Assembly: GCF_910592395.1 (NCBI RefSeq)
Contig: NC_088314.1
Coordinates: 12,956,001 to 13,020,000 of the forward strand
Direction of reading: 5' to 3'
Origin: Lineus longissimus
Taxonomy: Eukaryota > Nemertea > Pilidiophora > Heteronemertea > Lineidae
DNA length: 64,000 nt
Shown: in pieces, positions 11,915-22,677 of the stretch
How positions within the stretch are numbered: position 1 is the stretch's first letter
Layout: every line of letters begins with the position of its first letter
Program-made: the position numbers and the translations under genes
The notes under the pieces: generated by a model
What the model saw: the letters and a program-made list of their open reading frames with translations, nothing else
Told to the model about the DNA's origin: nothing
Database searches by the model: none

Positions 11915-14566
11915 TTAAATGTTGAAAGATTCGAGGTTTTCCTCGAACGACTGAACGCCTGGCCTTGCTGCATATCTCGGATTCACACATTTAAGGCAGA
12001 ATGTCTCTAGAGCTGGGATATCGCTATCCGCAATATTGTTTGTCCTGCAGTACTTGCCCACCTTGATGCCGAGGCAACCAAAGGCGTAAATGTCACTCGC
12101 TATAGTATATGGCTTTTCCCTTCTCAGAACCTCTGGCGCCACATCCTTCTCTCCAAGCGACTTGGCCTGCCTCTTGGTAAGAATCCGGGCAGACTCGATA
12201 TGACAGGCGTTCTGCCAACTACACAGAATCACGTCTATTCCTTTCTCACCGTTGTCAAGGACAACATTATAAGCCTGCAGGTTGTTGTGCAGGAAGCCTC
12301 TCTGGAAAAGGTGACCGAGGTGAAAGCCAACTGTGATGGTAGCTTTCACCCATCCCTTTCCAGACAAGTGTGATGGGAAGTCAAACAGACAGTCCTGCAG
12401 GCTGTAAACTGTCCCAGTGATGTGATGCATGGAGGTCACGAGTGCCGGTTTGTTGTCTTCACAGTAGACGCCGATCGGGAATGGGGTGAATGTTTCGTTT
12501 AGACAAGCCAAGACCTGAAATTCTCTATTAACAATAGAAACGGATCCCTCCCAGTCGTCAGGGTATTGCTTGGCAGCAAACCTGTTGACAGTGTTTGACT
12601 TAGCCTTATAAACGGTGCAAGTAGCACCAACTTTCAACACCTTCATCAGTTTCAAAGTGCTGATGACCGGAAGAACGACGTTGTCAATGTCGCTGTCCGG
12701 ATTATAGCACACGTTGCTGAAAACGCTCTCTTCTACCTGCTTGTCAGCATATTGGGAGACCTTCTCCGCCATACGAAAGTGAGAACATATTTTGTGGCGT
12801 TCGTTCCTCACAGCCGCAGTGAATTCAACATTCTTGTATTGTTCGTGTAGGTAGCGGTATCGCCTGTCCTTCCTCACAAGTTCGTCCTTGAGTCGGTCGC
12901 ACTTGTCCTCCAATTTTGCACATTCCTCACGCAGTTGTCTTAATTTCGAACTCTGAAAAGTCAAAGGAGCACCTGTAACCCAAAATGAATAACAATCTGT
13001 CCCTGCTGATTCCCCACAAACTATATGCACAGTGAACCTCTTAAAGTTCAAGATAGAATCTGTGGGAGGACCTTCAACCATCTGAATGGACATACTTGAA
13101 GACTTCTCAGGAGACCACTTAACACTTTTGGACCGAGACCAACTAACACTGTAATGTGTGAACTTACTTCTTGCGATTGAGTTTCTTCTGGTGAAGGCGT
13201 TTCTTTAGAACTTTGCAGACATAACTTTCTTCTTTGAACTGTTATTGTTCCTCTTGTCAGCGATGAAGAAGGCCCGCCAAGTGACTGTCAAAAATAAGAC
13301 ACTCATTAGAACAATAATGAGGGTATTCATGTCATAGGTAAGACCGACTAGAACTTGGAACATGGTCTTCGGCAAATGTGTCTTAACTACGTTTTTTGGA
13401 TTTGACTGGCTTCATAGTCGTCGTAATTGAAAGAGACATAGACTGGACTACATCATCATGACATGTACTCTACATGTCTAAGTTTGTTTTAACTCTACCT
13501 ACATGTACCTCAAATTGAATTTCATCTAGTTACATGTTTTCTTGATAAAAATACATGTACTTACAGCAAATTTTGATATCCATGCTTGTGTATATGCGCT
13601 AGCAGCACAATGACTCTTATTTGGTGCACTTGTTGACACCACAGCTCCCTGAAAATGAGATCATCGTCATTAGTTTGTAGATGTAATAATGTTTGGCAAT
13701 TGTTCAGATTTTTATACAGTTCATAAACCGTTAGAAATAATGTCAAGGACATATCTGTCCTGATTATTACCAAGTCTTTCATTCTAAGAAATTTACACTT
13801 ACATTAAACTGTTCCTGTGTTTCAGTATCTTGTCTGCAGTCATCCTGATGAGAAGAATCAGCAACAGGTGCCTAAAAGCATATATCAACATGCTCTTATT
13901 AATTGATATATCATGTCAACACTTTTGATGAACTGACTCATTGTGTCTGGTAGATCAACAGAGCATAAGGAAATCCACACCTTTCGGAAATCTTTGCAAT
14001 CCATGTTTTCCATGTTTCCATATGCACAAAAAATTCTTAATTTTAGGGGTTTTTACTATAATAGAGATCTACATTAGTGGTTCCTCCATTCATCTGAAAA
14101 TTTATAAATCTAACTTGATTTAAAAAAACCCTTAGCAGCAGAGTATGGCCACAACATTTACTAGCTTTTGAAAATACAGGTACTCACAGTAGGTTTCCGA
14201 GTACTTTCATTGTCCAGAAGGCTGCCATCTTGAAAAGAAGAGCTAGCAACTTGATCCTGTAAAAAGACAAAAAGATTGATTACCATGACCTACCACTACC
14301 ATAACTGTATCTCTTGTTCGACAGAATACACCTCCATCGATTAAAAGAATTGGCATTGAAACAAAAGCGATTGGTGAATCTAGTCAAAGAAATTTAGCAT
14401 CACTGCATGAGAGTAAAGGGGAATACAAGTAAGGACAAGGAAAGGAATAAGTTCCCTCAAAAAAACCATTGATTCTTACTTCAACTAGTTGAGCTTTTTT
14501 TCTCATCTGTTTGTTCTTTCGTAACCTCTTTTTCTTTTCTGTCCCAGGAGAAGGGAGGGACCGACC
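11915..14566 (-). CDS. Pseudokinase with coiled coil, multi-exon
   Basis: Six minus-strand exons with GT-AG sites: 14480-14566, 14188-14256, 13803-13871, 13565-13648, 13168-13284 and 11915-12952. All five upstream exons are multiples of three (87, 69, 69, 84, 117) and join in phase 0, giving a Ser/Thr/Gln-rich N-terminal tail. The last exon (345 codons) encodes a coiled coil (LRQLREECAKLEDK) and a protein-kinase fold. The glycine loop is degenerate, the ATP-lysine motif is FAAKQY, the catalytic loop reads LHNNLQAYNVV where related kinases have HRD or HND, and the metal-binding DFG is replaced by CSW. APE and the SDIYAFG helix remain. Loss of both catalytic aspartates predicts no phosphotransfer, so a scaffold or sensor role is inferred. 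Start codon and first exon are not identified; 14982-15093 may be a further upstream exon. Confidence 0.75.
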
Positions 14567-15640
14567 CTTTAGGAAAGGGAGGAATCAATCAATTATGCAG
14601 TTGCCATTTATACAGTCATTAAAGAACCACAATTGTTCCGATTAAATGGTTTGATTATTTGAGTATCAACAGTGTAGCTGTATGACCCTATGTAATTAAT
14701 ATTACCGTGTGATCAAACCGGAGTGTTCATATATCCCAGCCACGTAGTGTGTTCACGAACAAAATATTTTCCTTGAGCATTTTCATGAAATATTGTTCAT
14801 TTTGATTAATTTGATGAAGTGAGTAATCAATCAATATTCCAACACATGACGATGCATATGCAGCAAACACCTCTAAGATATGACCTCAAATGTAGAGCTA
14901 TTATTTCGTCCTCTGAATTTTTACAGGCTAGGTGAGAACTTCATTTTTAAATCACACCTAGTAAAAGTAACATGAACTCACATTATCACTTTCCTCGAAC
15001 AACCTATACGTTTGGTGTTCGCCCTCCTAACTTCTCTTCTCCATTTCTTCGCTTCTTCTTTCTTTAAATCTATTGTAATTAATGTAGCTTCACCTATAAA
15101 ACATTGAACAAATTGCGGTCAAAACATTTGACTTCATCCTTTGTTAGTTAATTGTTTCAGGATTTTAAGTTCAAGCCAATAGAAATGCGATAAGGTACAT
15201 GCGATGAATCCAACTGGTTAATCAGTACATGAATTGAAAATGAAAGCACATGGTCATGGTGCATGGCCGGCCAGGAAGGACTAACACGGCAAATGATGAA
15301 AGGAAAAAATCTCTCCGATTCATGAATTAAAAATCATAGCAGTTTTTGCATATAAACGCATTGTATACTTACAGTTAGAATGTATATCACTTTGTTCACA
15401 GCAAAAGCCTTTTAATAGAAAATGAAAAATAAATGGACCAAATTTCGCAGATAGATGAGAGGTTTGGAAGTGGTTGTCGTCGTTATGAAATCTGACGCCG
15501 GTTATGCCGTAGTGTAGTAGAAGAAAATGTCCCCTGAAAAAAATCCTTCCACTCTATTGCTTGGGCCACTATTGTTCGCTTCGTAAAGCAAACACCAATC
15601 CATGATTTCATCAGGATGCAAAAGATGTGCAATTATTATT
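14567..15640. other. Intron / 5' region, possible extra exon
   Basis: One minus-strand segment, 14982-15093, has a TTTTATAG acceptor and a GTGAGT donor and encodes a basic stretch (KKEEAKKWRREV). Its phase does not join cleanly to the exon at 14480-14566, so I leave it unassigned. Nothing else is recognised. Confidence 0.3.
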
Positions 15641-16270
15641 TTACCTACCTTGAAATTAGTATCACGTTTGCATGCGAAAGTGTTGTATTTTGTCTGATAT
15701 TGCACAAGGACAAAGTCACATCCAGATCGCTGATCAGAATTGTCATAAACCTAGATATATTGAGAATGGTTATATAACATGGAATTGTACTTGAACCTTG
15801 ATATATTATATGTATGTCATATAGAATAAGCTATTGTGGTAGAGTGTTGTATTTTGTCTGATGTACATGCATTAGGAACCACCAAAATAATATAAAGACA
15901 TACTCTATGGAATCATAATGCCTTGATTTGAAGGAGATCTAAGGCTTGACCGCAGGATCCCTTACAAAACATTTTTATTCAGTGAAACCATCATGTCAAG
16001 TGGTTGGGGCGTCGGGTCTTGAAAGTAGAGGACTCGTACAGGACGTCGGGTTATCGGGTGTTCAGAGTGTGGACAACAACTTTGTCCCTGGGCACGGGTC
16101 TTACGCTGCGTGTGACGAGGTTGCCTGGGCGCTATCCTAGTGTCAAATAATGGAACTAGGCTACCACGAGGTTTACAAAGAAGTGGTCGGGTCGTCGGTC
16201 GGTCATACCGCACAGGAACTGGACGTCGGGTTATCGGGTGTTCAGATGAAGAATTACAAGTCACTATTTC
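15641..16270. repeat. Satellite and transposon-end fragments
   Basis: 15680-15870 holds two diverged pieces of a minisatellite (TTGTCTGATnTTGCAC, CTTGATATATTATA) that is also found at 55.7-59.1 kb. GGACGTCGGGTTATCGGGTG occurs at about 16038 and again at 16221. AGGATCCCTTACAAAA at 15954 is present in inverted orientation near 55650. No gene is supported. Confidence 0.5.
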
Positions 16271-16545
16271 ACTTACTTATGTTTTAGATATTGATTTATT
16301 TATATGTTATATATATTATATATTTAGTTTATAGATTATCATTATTATCTTCATTTATTTATTATCATATAATTGATCACGCCTATAGGCTACAAGGGAT
16401 TTTACATCAGTATTATATCTGCCACTTCTTTTCAGCTATTTACAACTTCTTAAAAGAATTTGCTACAAAGTTTGAGGTCAGAGGTTCTCGTTCAAACCGT
16501 AACCTGACGGGTCACGCCCCTTTAAACACAGATAAACCCGTCATG

Positions 16546-16790
16546 TTAGTTTGGAAGGTCCCACATGTCTTTATTGTACAGGCTGCAGATGTCCTCTAGC
16601 AGAGACAGGAATGGATCTCCCCCCATCCTCTTAACTTGAGATTTCCAGAGATGAGAGGAAAGGTAAGACTGGAGATAAACCTTCTTCACACCATATCTGG
16701 GCATGCTTTTCTTAGCATGCATCCATGCCCCTTCAATGTTATTTGTGTGGGCACCTGTCTCAGGATTCTTGAATTCTATAGAATGGTTCA
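16546..16790 (-). pseudogene. ISXO2-like transposase, C-terminal fragment
   Basis: The minus-strand reading has NHSIEFKNPETGAHTNNIEG followed by W-x2-AKK, the end of the catalytic domain of ISXO2/IS1595-type DDE transposases (NHS-x-F, TGAHTN-IE-W-K), and then the usual helical tail. The fragment begins directly at the inner edge of a gypsy LTR. The N-terminal part of the same gene lies on the other side of the retroelement at 26357-27073, in the same orientation. The central catalytic region is missing from both fragments. In such proteins the DDE domain performs strand transfer; this copy cannot. Confidence 0.75.
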
Positions 16791-16924
16791 TGTTACGAGT
16801 CCGTGAGCTAGATAGGGCTCGTATTGATTGAGACGACTCAGTGTTGGTGCAAATACGTTTATTGTCAACTACTGAATATAGAGGGGGACACAACTCGGTC
16901 TCACTATACAGTTATATCGTAACA
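16791..16924 (-). repeat. 3' LTR of Ty3/gypsy element
   Basis: A 134-bp LTR. On the minus strand it begins TGTTACGATATAAC and ends GGACTCGTAACA, with TG...CA ends and an 8-bp terminal inverted repeat (TGTTACGA/TCGTAACA). It shares 106 bp with only two differences with the truncated copy at 26251-26356, implying recent insertion. Confidence 0.88.
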
Positions 16925-16942
16925 TCCCCTTTTGTTTAGAGG
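16925..16942 (-). promoter_or_regulatory. Polypurine tract
   Basis: On the minus strand, AACAAAAGGGGA abuts the TG of the 3' LTR. This is the standard primer position for plus-strand DNA synthesis in LTR retroelements. Confidence 0.8.
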
Positions 16943-17276
16943 AGTCCAATGGCCAAGCTGGCTATAATGTAAGAGAACACTTACTAATAAAATGAAATGT
17001 TAATTACCAATATTGAAAGTCAAAGTTATAAGAAAATTAAACAAATCATCGCAATCTGCGGCTAGTCGAAAGTTATGGTAAGTAACCACATAAACAAAGA
17101 TAATCATAGACTATGAAATTGTAGATACACGACTTTAGTGCGCGGATATACGTATCAGAGGATATACGTGTGCGGGTATATTATATTAACTATAATACTA
17201 AATAGGCTATAACTTTAGTCTTATGGCGGAAGTAAAGGTGTCATCGATGAACGCTTAAGTTGTTTCTTGGCACGCA

Positions 17277-20200
17277 TTATAAGTTTAACTTGTCTGGCGG
17301 TCTCACAGTGCGTCCAGAACGAGTTGTGCGGAGCTGCGGATGTTCCATGGGAGTGTCCTCTGATGGAGAGTGATTCTCGCGTGGGGGTTTGTCCACTGAG
17401 CTTGGAGGGGCTGATGTGTTGTGATGATCATCGAACACAAGTGGCGGTTCGGTGTCTTGATCAGGTCTGATACTAGTAGTGAACGGTTCGGAGGTTGCGC
17501 GAATGAATCTTCTATTCCTGCGAATCTTAGTGCCATCATCCATAAGAAGTTCATACGATCTATCATTGCGCTTGTCTATTTGTCCTTTCTGCCATTCCTT
17601 TTGATATGGTCGGATGGATCGTACGCGGACGTTGTTACCAATTTTCAATTCTGGGAGGTCCTTTGCTTTTGCATCATAGATTTGGACTTGCTTTGCGATT
17701 TTCTTCTTCTTTTTGCTGTTGACGTCTTCCAGAGTCTTTGGCTTTAACTGAATGTTTGTTATGGGTAGCTGGGTCCTTGTACGACGACTAAACAGGCGCT
17801 GTGCTGGAGAACTTTGCATGCCTTCTGTTGGGGTATTTCGAATCTGTAGAAGCGATAGGTGTAAGTCTGTTCTTGAGTGGAGGGATTTCTTTATCAGACG
17901 TTTCGCGATTTTCACTGCGCTTTCTACTTTGCCATTTGATTGTGAATGTCCAGGGGATATGGTGGTGTGTTTGAATCCATATGTTTTGGCAAAAGTGGCG
18001 AAGTCTTTGGCATTGTATGGAATATTATCAGAAACTACTTCTGTAGGGATTCCATGGCGTGCAAAGTGGCTTTTCATCTTTTCAATCACTTCACTGGCTG
18101 TTTTGGTTTGTAGCTTGTCTAGTTCGAAAAAATCACTGTAGTAGTCTACACAAACAAGGTAGTCCTCCTGATTGATGGAAAACAGATCTGAACCAACTTT
18201 TGTCCAAGGCAGGTCAGGTATCAGGTGTGGTTGTAGTGTTTCCTTTTGTTGCTTTCTCATGAAGGTCTGGCAAGTATCACATTGTTCGATCAAAGCGGCT
18301 ATCTCAGCATTGATGCCAGGCCAGTATACACAGTCTCTAGCTCTTCTTCGGCAGGCTTCTATGCCATCATATGATTGATGCAGGCGTTGTAGGATTTTAC
18401 GTCGCATAGATCTTGGAACTAGGCATTGCTGTTGTCCTCGAAATATTATGTTGTTCTCCACAGACAACTCATCTCTGATGTTGAAGTAGGGCGTGCACGC
18501 AGTTGACAAGTCTCTTTTGTTGATTGGCCACCCTTGCAGGATGACAGACTTGAGTTCCTGGAGATCTTCATCATCCTGTGTGGCATGTTGAATTTCTCTG
18601 AGGGTTGTACTTGAGATTGGTGTGTAGTCTGTCATTCGAATTGATTGGAACTGTAGAACAACATTCTGACGGGTGTCATGGTGGTCTTCACTCTGGAGAT
18701 AGGCTCTGCTTAGTGTGTCTGCTAGAAACATTTCGTTTCCTTTCTTGTACTTGATTTCGATGTCGTACGCTTGAAGGCTGAGCAGCATTCGTTGTAATCG
18801 CTTTGGCGCTGACAAAAGGGGTTTTCTCTGGATGGATTCTAATGGGCGATGGTCTGATTCAACTATCACCTTTCGGCCATACGTGTATTGATGGAACTTC
18901 TTTGTCGCATAAACAATGGCCAGTAACTCCTTTTCAATTTGAGCGTAATTGCGCTCGGCCGACGTGAGAGCCCTGCTAGCGTAGGCAACAGGTTGTTCCT
19001 TTTTCATTATGGCTGCACCCAAGCCAGTGTCGGACGCATCACATTGTATGGTGGTGTCTTCATGGACATCAAAGTATCTGAGCACTGGAGCTGTTGTTGC
19101 CAAGTGTTTTAACTTTTCGAAGGCAGCGTCGTGGTTTGCAGTCCATAACCATTCGGCATCTTTCTTGGTTAGTTCTCGGAGCGGTTCACAGGCGTCTGAT
19201 AAGCCTTTGAGAAATCGGGACAGGTAGTTTATCATGCCAATGAGACGCTGTACTACAGCAACATCTGTGGGTTTTGGCATGTTAGCGATGGCTTCGACCT
19301 TCTTAGGGTCAGCTTTGAGTCCGTACGTTGTGAACAAGTGTCCACTAAAATCAACTTCTGAAAGTTTGAACTTGAGCTTGTCCCAGTTAAGTTTTGTGTT
19401 GTTCTCTCTGCAGCGTTCGAGTAGAGAAATGATGTTTTGATCGTGATCCTTGATAGCATCTTCTATAGTGTCTCCCTCTCCAGTTATGAGCATGTCATCA
19501 GCTATCAGTTCAACACCTTTTGCGCCATTTATGACCTGGTCGAGGTGGCGCTGAAAGATCTCAGACGCAGGTTTCACTCCAAATAGGAGTCGCAACCACC
19601 TAAAGCGCCCAAAGGGGGTCCCAAATGTAGTTAGAAGCGAGGATGGTTCGTCAAGTTCTACGTGCCAGTACCCATTTTTGACGTCCAAGACGGAATATAC
19701 TTTCACATTGGCGAGCTTGGGCAGTAAGTCGTCCACCACAGGTAATGGACAGTGGCTCCGTTTTAGTGCACAGTTTAGTGGTTTGGGGTCAATGCAGATT
19801 CTTAAGGTTCCATTTGGTTTCTTGACGGCAACTAGACTGGAGACCCAATCTGTGGGAGAGTCCACCTTTTTGATGATGTTGAGGCTTTCAAGTTTGTCTA
19901 GTTCCTTCTGGAGCGGTTTTTTGAGTGCTATTGGTACTTTGCGCACATACTGTTTGACAGGCGGAACGGTTTCATCAATTTCGAGACGCTGCGGTTCCCC
20001 TTTAAAGCGACCAATGCCTCCGTCGAATACTTTCGGGAAACGCTTGCGCAGATCCTCCTTTGTGAGGCCATGGCTAGAGTCTATCGCAGCAATGTTGTCA
20101 TGACGTACCTCTATTAACTTCATGCGCTGTGCTGTGCGAGCACCTATGATTGGTTGAGCTTTTCCACCAACAATCACGAATTCAATGCGATGCTTCTTTA

Positions 20201-21083
20201 GAGTTTTCGGATTTGTGAGTTTGAGAACCGACTTGCCTATCGGCACAATTTTATCTGAGCTGTAAGTAGTAAGTTGCGTATCGGTGGGGCTAATTTTAGT
20301 TCCAAGCGGCAGATCTAGTTCACTAATTACATTGCAGGTGGCACCACAGTCAACTTGAAATTTAGTGATGCACTCGCCCTTCTCACCGAGACACATGTTC
20401 GCGAATATTTTGCGCTTGTAACCCTTGTTTGAGTTATTGATAGATAAGATGTCCTCATCCGTGTCAGTTTCAGTTTCGTCGGTAGTTTCATCATCGAGGA
20501 CATGGACATGCTTGTTTCGCGACTTTTCTTTTGCGCTTCTAGAGTGGCATTTGCGGCTGAAATGCCCAACGCGATTGCAAAGGTTACATGTTTCGTTAAG
20601 TGCAGGACACTTGTTCCTGTCTTTATCATGTTTATATCCACAATATCTACAGTCAAATTTCAGAGTCATTTGAGTTTTAGAGTCATGTTTGGAGCTTCCA
20701 CCTTTTCCACGATTATGTTGACCTCTTGAAGAACCTTTAGAGGATTTCCTGCTTGAGAATTTAAGCACAGAGTCACTTGCACTAGATTTCATCGCCTTGA
20801 CTTGAGCGGTAGTGGTCTCAGCTGCACGGCAAATGTCAATGCACAACTTTAATGTCAGCTTGCTCTGTTGTAGGAGCTTCTTGCGGACACCATCATCCGA
20901 GATGCCACAGACAATTCTGTCTCGGATCAGTTCATCCTTGAGATTTTGAAATTCACAAGTTTGCGCGAGGGACTTTAGTTGTGTACAATATTCATCTATC
21001 GTTTCACCAGACTTTTGGTCACGTTTGTTGAATATGTACCGTTCATAGATCGTGTTTGTTACACCGAGACAATGATTTTCCAT
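17277..21083 (-). CDS. Ty3/gypsy gag-pol polyprotein (Mag/SURL-like)
   Basis: An open frame of 1268 codons. Domains in order: the C-terminal half of gag; two zinc knuckles of Mag style at about residues 145-179 (CRYCG...H...C, then CNLCNRVGH...C); an aspartic protease with DCGATCNV (about 245-252) where most retroelements have DTGA or DSGA; reverse transcriptase (about 400-570) with catalytic IADD; RNase H (about 690-800, QCDASDTGLGA); and integrase (about 900-1120) with an HHCC zinc finger and a DDE core, where VVSDNIPY replaces the usual SDNGP. The frame is intact, but gag is broken upstream by one base. It would replicate via reverse transcription in cytoplasmic particles. Two differences between the LTRs indicate a young copy. 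Confidence 0.93.
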   Translation of the reverse strand: MENHCLGVTNTIYERYIFNKRDQKSGETIDEYCTQLKSLAQTCEFQNLKDELIRDRIVCGISDDGVRKKLLQQSKLTLKLCIDICRAAETTTAQVKAMKSSASDSVLKFSSRKSSKGSSRGQHNRGKGGSSKHDSKTQMTLKFDCRYCGYKHDKDRNKCPALNETCNLCNRVGHFSRKCHSRSAKEKSRNKHVHVLDDETTDETETDTDEDILSINNSNKGYKRKIFANMCLGEKGECITKFQVDCGATCNVISELDLPLGTKISPTDTQLTTYSSDKIVPIGKSVLKLTNPKTLKKHRIEFVIVGGKAQPIIGARTAQRMKLIEVRHDNIAAIDSSHGLTKEDLRKRFPKVFDGGIGRFKGEPQRLEIDETVPPVKQYVRKVPIALKKPLQKELDKLESLNIIKKVDSPTDWVSSLVAVKKPNGTLRICIDPKPLNCALKRSHCPLPVVDDLLPKLANVKVYSVLDVKNGYWHVELDEPSSLLTTFGTPFGRFRWLRLLFGVKPASEIFQRHLDQVINGAKGVELIADDMLITGEGDTIEDAIKDHDQNIISLLERCRENNTKLNWDKLKFKLSEVDFSGHLFTTYGLKADPKKVEAIANMPKPTDVAVVQRLIGMINYLSRFLKGLSDACEPLRELTKKDAEWLWTANHDAAFEKLKHLATTAPVLRYFDVHEDTTIQCDASDTGLGAAIMKKEQPVAYASRALTSAERNYAQIEKELLAIVYATKKFHQYTYGRKVIVESDHRPLESIQRKPLLSAPKRLQRMLLSLQAYDIEIKYKKGNEMFLADTLSRAYLQSEDHHDTRQNVVLQFQSIRMTDYTPISSTTLREIQHATQDDEDLQELKSVILQGWPINKRDLSTACTPYFNIRDELSVENNIIFRGQQQCLVPRSMRRKILQRLHQSYDGIEACRRRARDCVYWPGINAEIAALIEQCDTCQTFMRKQQKETLQPHLIPDLPWTKVGSDLFSINQEDYLVCVDYYSDFFELDKLQTKTASEVIEKMKSHFARHGIPTEVVSDNIPYNAKDFATFAKTYGFKHTTISPGHSQSNGKVESAVKIAKRLIKKSLHSRTDLHLSLLQIRNTPTEGMQSSPAQRLFSRRTRTQLPITNIQLKPKTLEDVNSKKKKKIAKQVQIYDAKAKDLPELKIGNNVRVRSIRPYQKEWQKGQIDKRNDRSYELLMDDGTKIRRNRRFIRATSEPFTTSIRPDQDTEPPLVFDDHHNTSAPPSSVDKPPRENHSPSEDTPMEHPQLRTTRSGRTVRPPDKLNL

Positions 21084-21096
21084 TAAATCAATGATT

Positions 21097-21378
21097 TTAG
21101 TTATATCCTGTTAGGGAATTATAAATCTCTAGGGCCTCTGGGCCGACACAAGTGACGAATGTCGCAGTTCTGTATTCATCACTTTGCACTCTGAGATTTG
21201 TGACGATCTCATAAGAGTTCCATACTTGTTTCCAACGTTTCCAATTCTGGGAAAGGTTTCCCTTGACATCTAGCTTGTGGGGAAGTGGAACTGAACTCTG
21301 TATGATCGGAGGGGCAGGATTGGCAGGAACTGCATTTTCAGCTTGAGCTTCGTTCATGTTCGCATATAGAGTGTCCAT
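21097..21378 (-). pseudogene. N-terminal gag fragment, frameshifted
   Basis: A 93-codon frame starting MDTLYANMNEAQ and containing WKRWKQVWNSYEI, typical of Mag/SURL gag N-termini. It ends at TAA 21097-21099. The downstream gag-pol frame resumes in a different phase within the same few codons, before its ATG at 21083. I infer a single-base change that splits one original gag-pol frame. Programmed frameshifting at this position is not usual for the family, and no clear slippery site is present. Confidence 0.75.
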
Positions 21379-21519
21379 TTAAACAGTGTATCGATTGGTC
21401 CTGGAGACGAGGTTTCAAAAGTACATTCGAGCGTGCCAGGTACTACGAAAGTGTCATTACTTTGAGCCTAGGTCAAGGTTGGCTGTAGCAATGGCTGCTT
21501 CCAGGCGAGCACGTTTTTA
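21379..21519 (-). other. Gypsy leader, gag-proximal part
   Basis: Untranslated leader between gag and the inserted DNA transposon. Its other half is 26141-26231. Together they make a leader of about 230 bp, normal for a compact gypsy element. Confidence 0.7.
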
Positions 21520-21950
21520 GAGACAAGACCACAATTGATTTTCCAAGCCATTTCCAGTTATTTAAAATGCCCGCCATCAAAGAATGCGTGGAGCTGTGAA
21601 ACTGAAATTCGGATATGATATACGGGTTAGTTTTGCGAGTAACTGGTGCGATGGAAATTGGTGATTGACCACGGAAATTTTTTTTTAAATTGACAAGTTT
21701 GACACAAGTGGACATTTTTACCCATTTCGGCCATTTTTACTCCAAATTTGAACCACCCCCCTATGGCCAGGTTGTCAAAATTCAAAATTATTTTTTTTAC
21801 CAAACAATTTATTTATATCTGTAGACTTGCCACAGCAAATATTTTTTCAATACCTCTCCAAATATGTACTTGAGAGTAAAAAACATGCACTCGTCTAATA
21901 GATAGGCCTGGACCCTCCAACCTATGAATATTCATTAGTGGTCTTGTCTC
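21520..21950. repeat. Left terminal module of the DNA transposon
   Basis: 431 bp bounded by its own GAGACAAGACCAC/GTGGTCTTGTCTC inverted ends. It differs from the right module (25709-26140) only by a few bases and homopolymer lengths. It is non-coding. Confidence 0.9.
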
Positions 21951-22677
21951 AATGAAGAGGGATAATCTTGAGATATCAATGAAATATGCCTTTTCCCAAG
22001 CATTTGAGATGTCTTGACTAACATAACCAAGTTTCATCAAAAATGAACTTGATTTGAGCGAGCTATTAACGTTTTAAAATTTTGTCCGATACGGACAACC
22101 TACCTTATATTTCGTCTTCAAATTGTTTACAGACTGTCTTCAAGTTAAGCTCATTAACTCGTAGAATTCTTAATCGAATGGTACCGAATCTTCGACAAAT
22201 CACCAGTGGTCTACAGTCAATCTGAAATAGGAATTTGAAACAATTTTAATTCATGAGAAATATTCAAAAATTTCAATTTTTTGGAAAAAAGTTGTCTTTT
22301 TAAAGGATGTTCCAAGGTTGTGACAGTGGTATCATGCTGAAAATGTCAAAATTTCAAATCGAACAATATTAACTTTGTCTGAAATTTGAAAAACAACAAA
22401 TATATGATGCATTATAAGCATGGAAAGCTTGTTAGTAAGGTGTGAAATGAGAAAAAGATTAACCCATATGTTATCTCCCTGTCTGTCACATCCAAGTCTG
22501 ACACTTCCACAACAGCAACCATTGTCATCGCTATTGTCCTATCAACATCGACCCTTTTGTAATCTCTTGTCCTTTCTTGTGTATTTTCAGTCTGTGGAAG
22601 GAAGCATCCCGAAATAGACATCTCCTAGGAGAACGATTTTAAGCGAAGAAAGACAAGTTACGAAAAGACAAGACAAG
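21951..22677. other. Transposon leader region
   Basis: AT-rich sequence between the left module and the transposase frame, with no frame of note. An in-frame plus-strand ATG within a chain of AAGACAAG/ACAAGATG repeats just precedes the transposase at 22678. Confidence 0.4.

Noticed and set aside
17752-20673. Several plus-strand frames of 60-141 codons within the gypsy region
   Set aside because: All are antisense shadows of the gag-pol frame.
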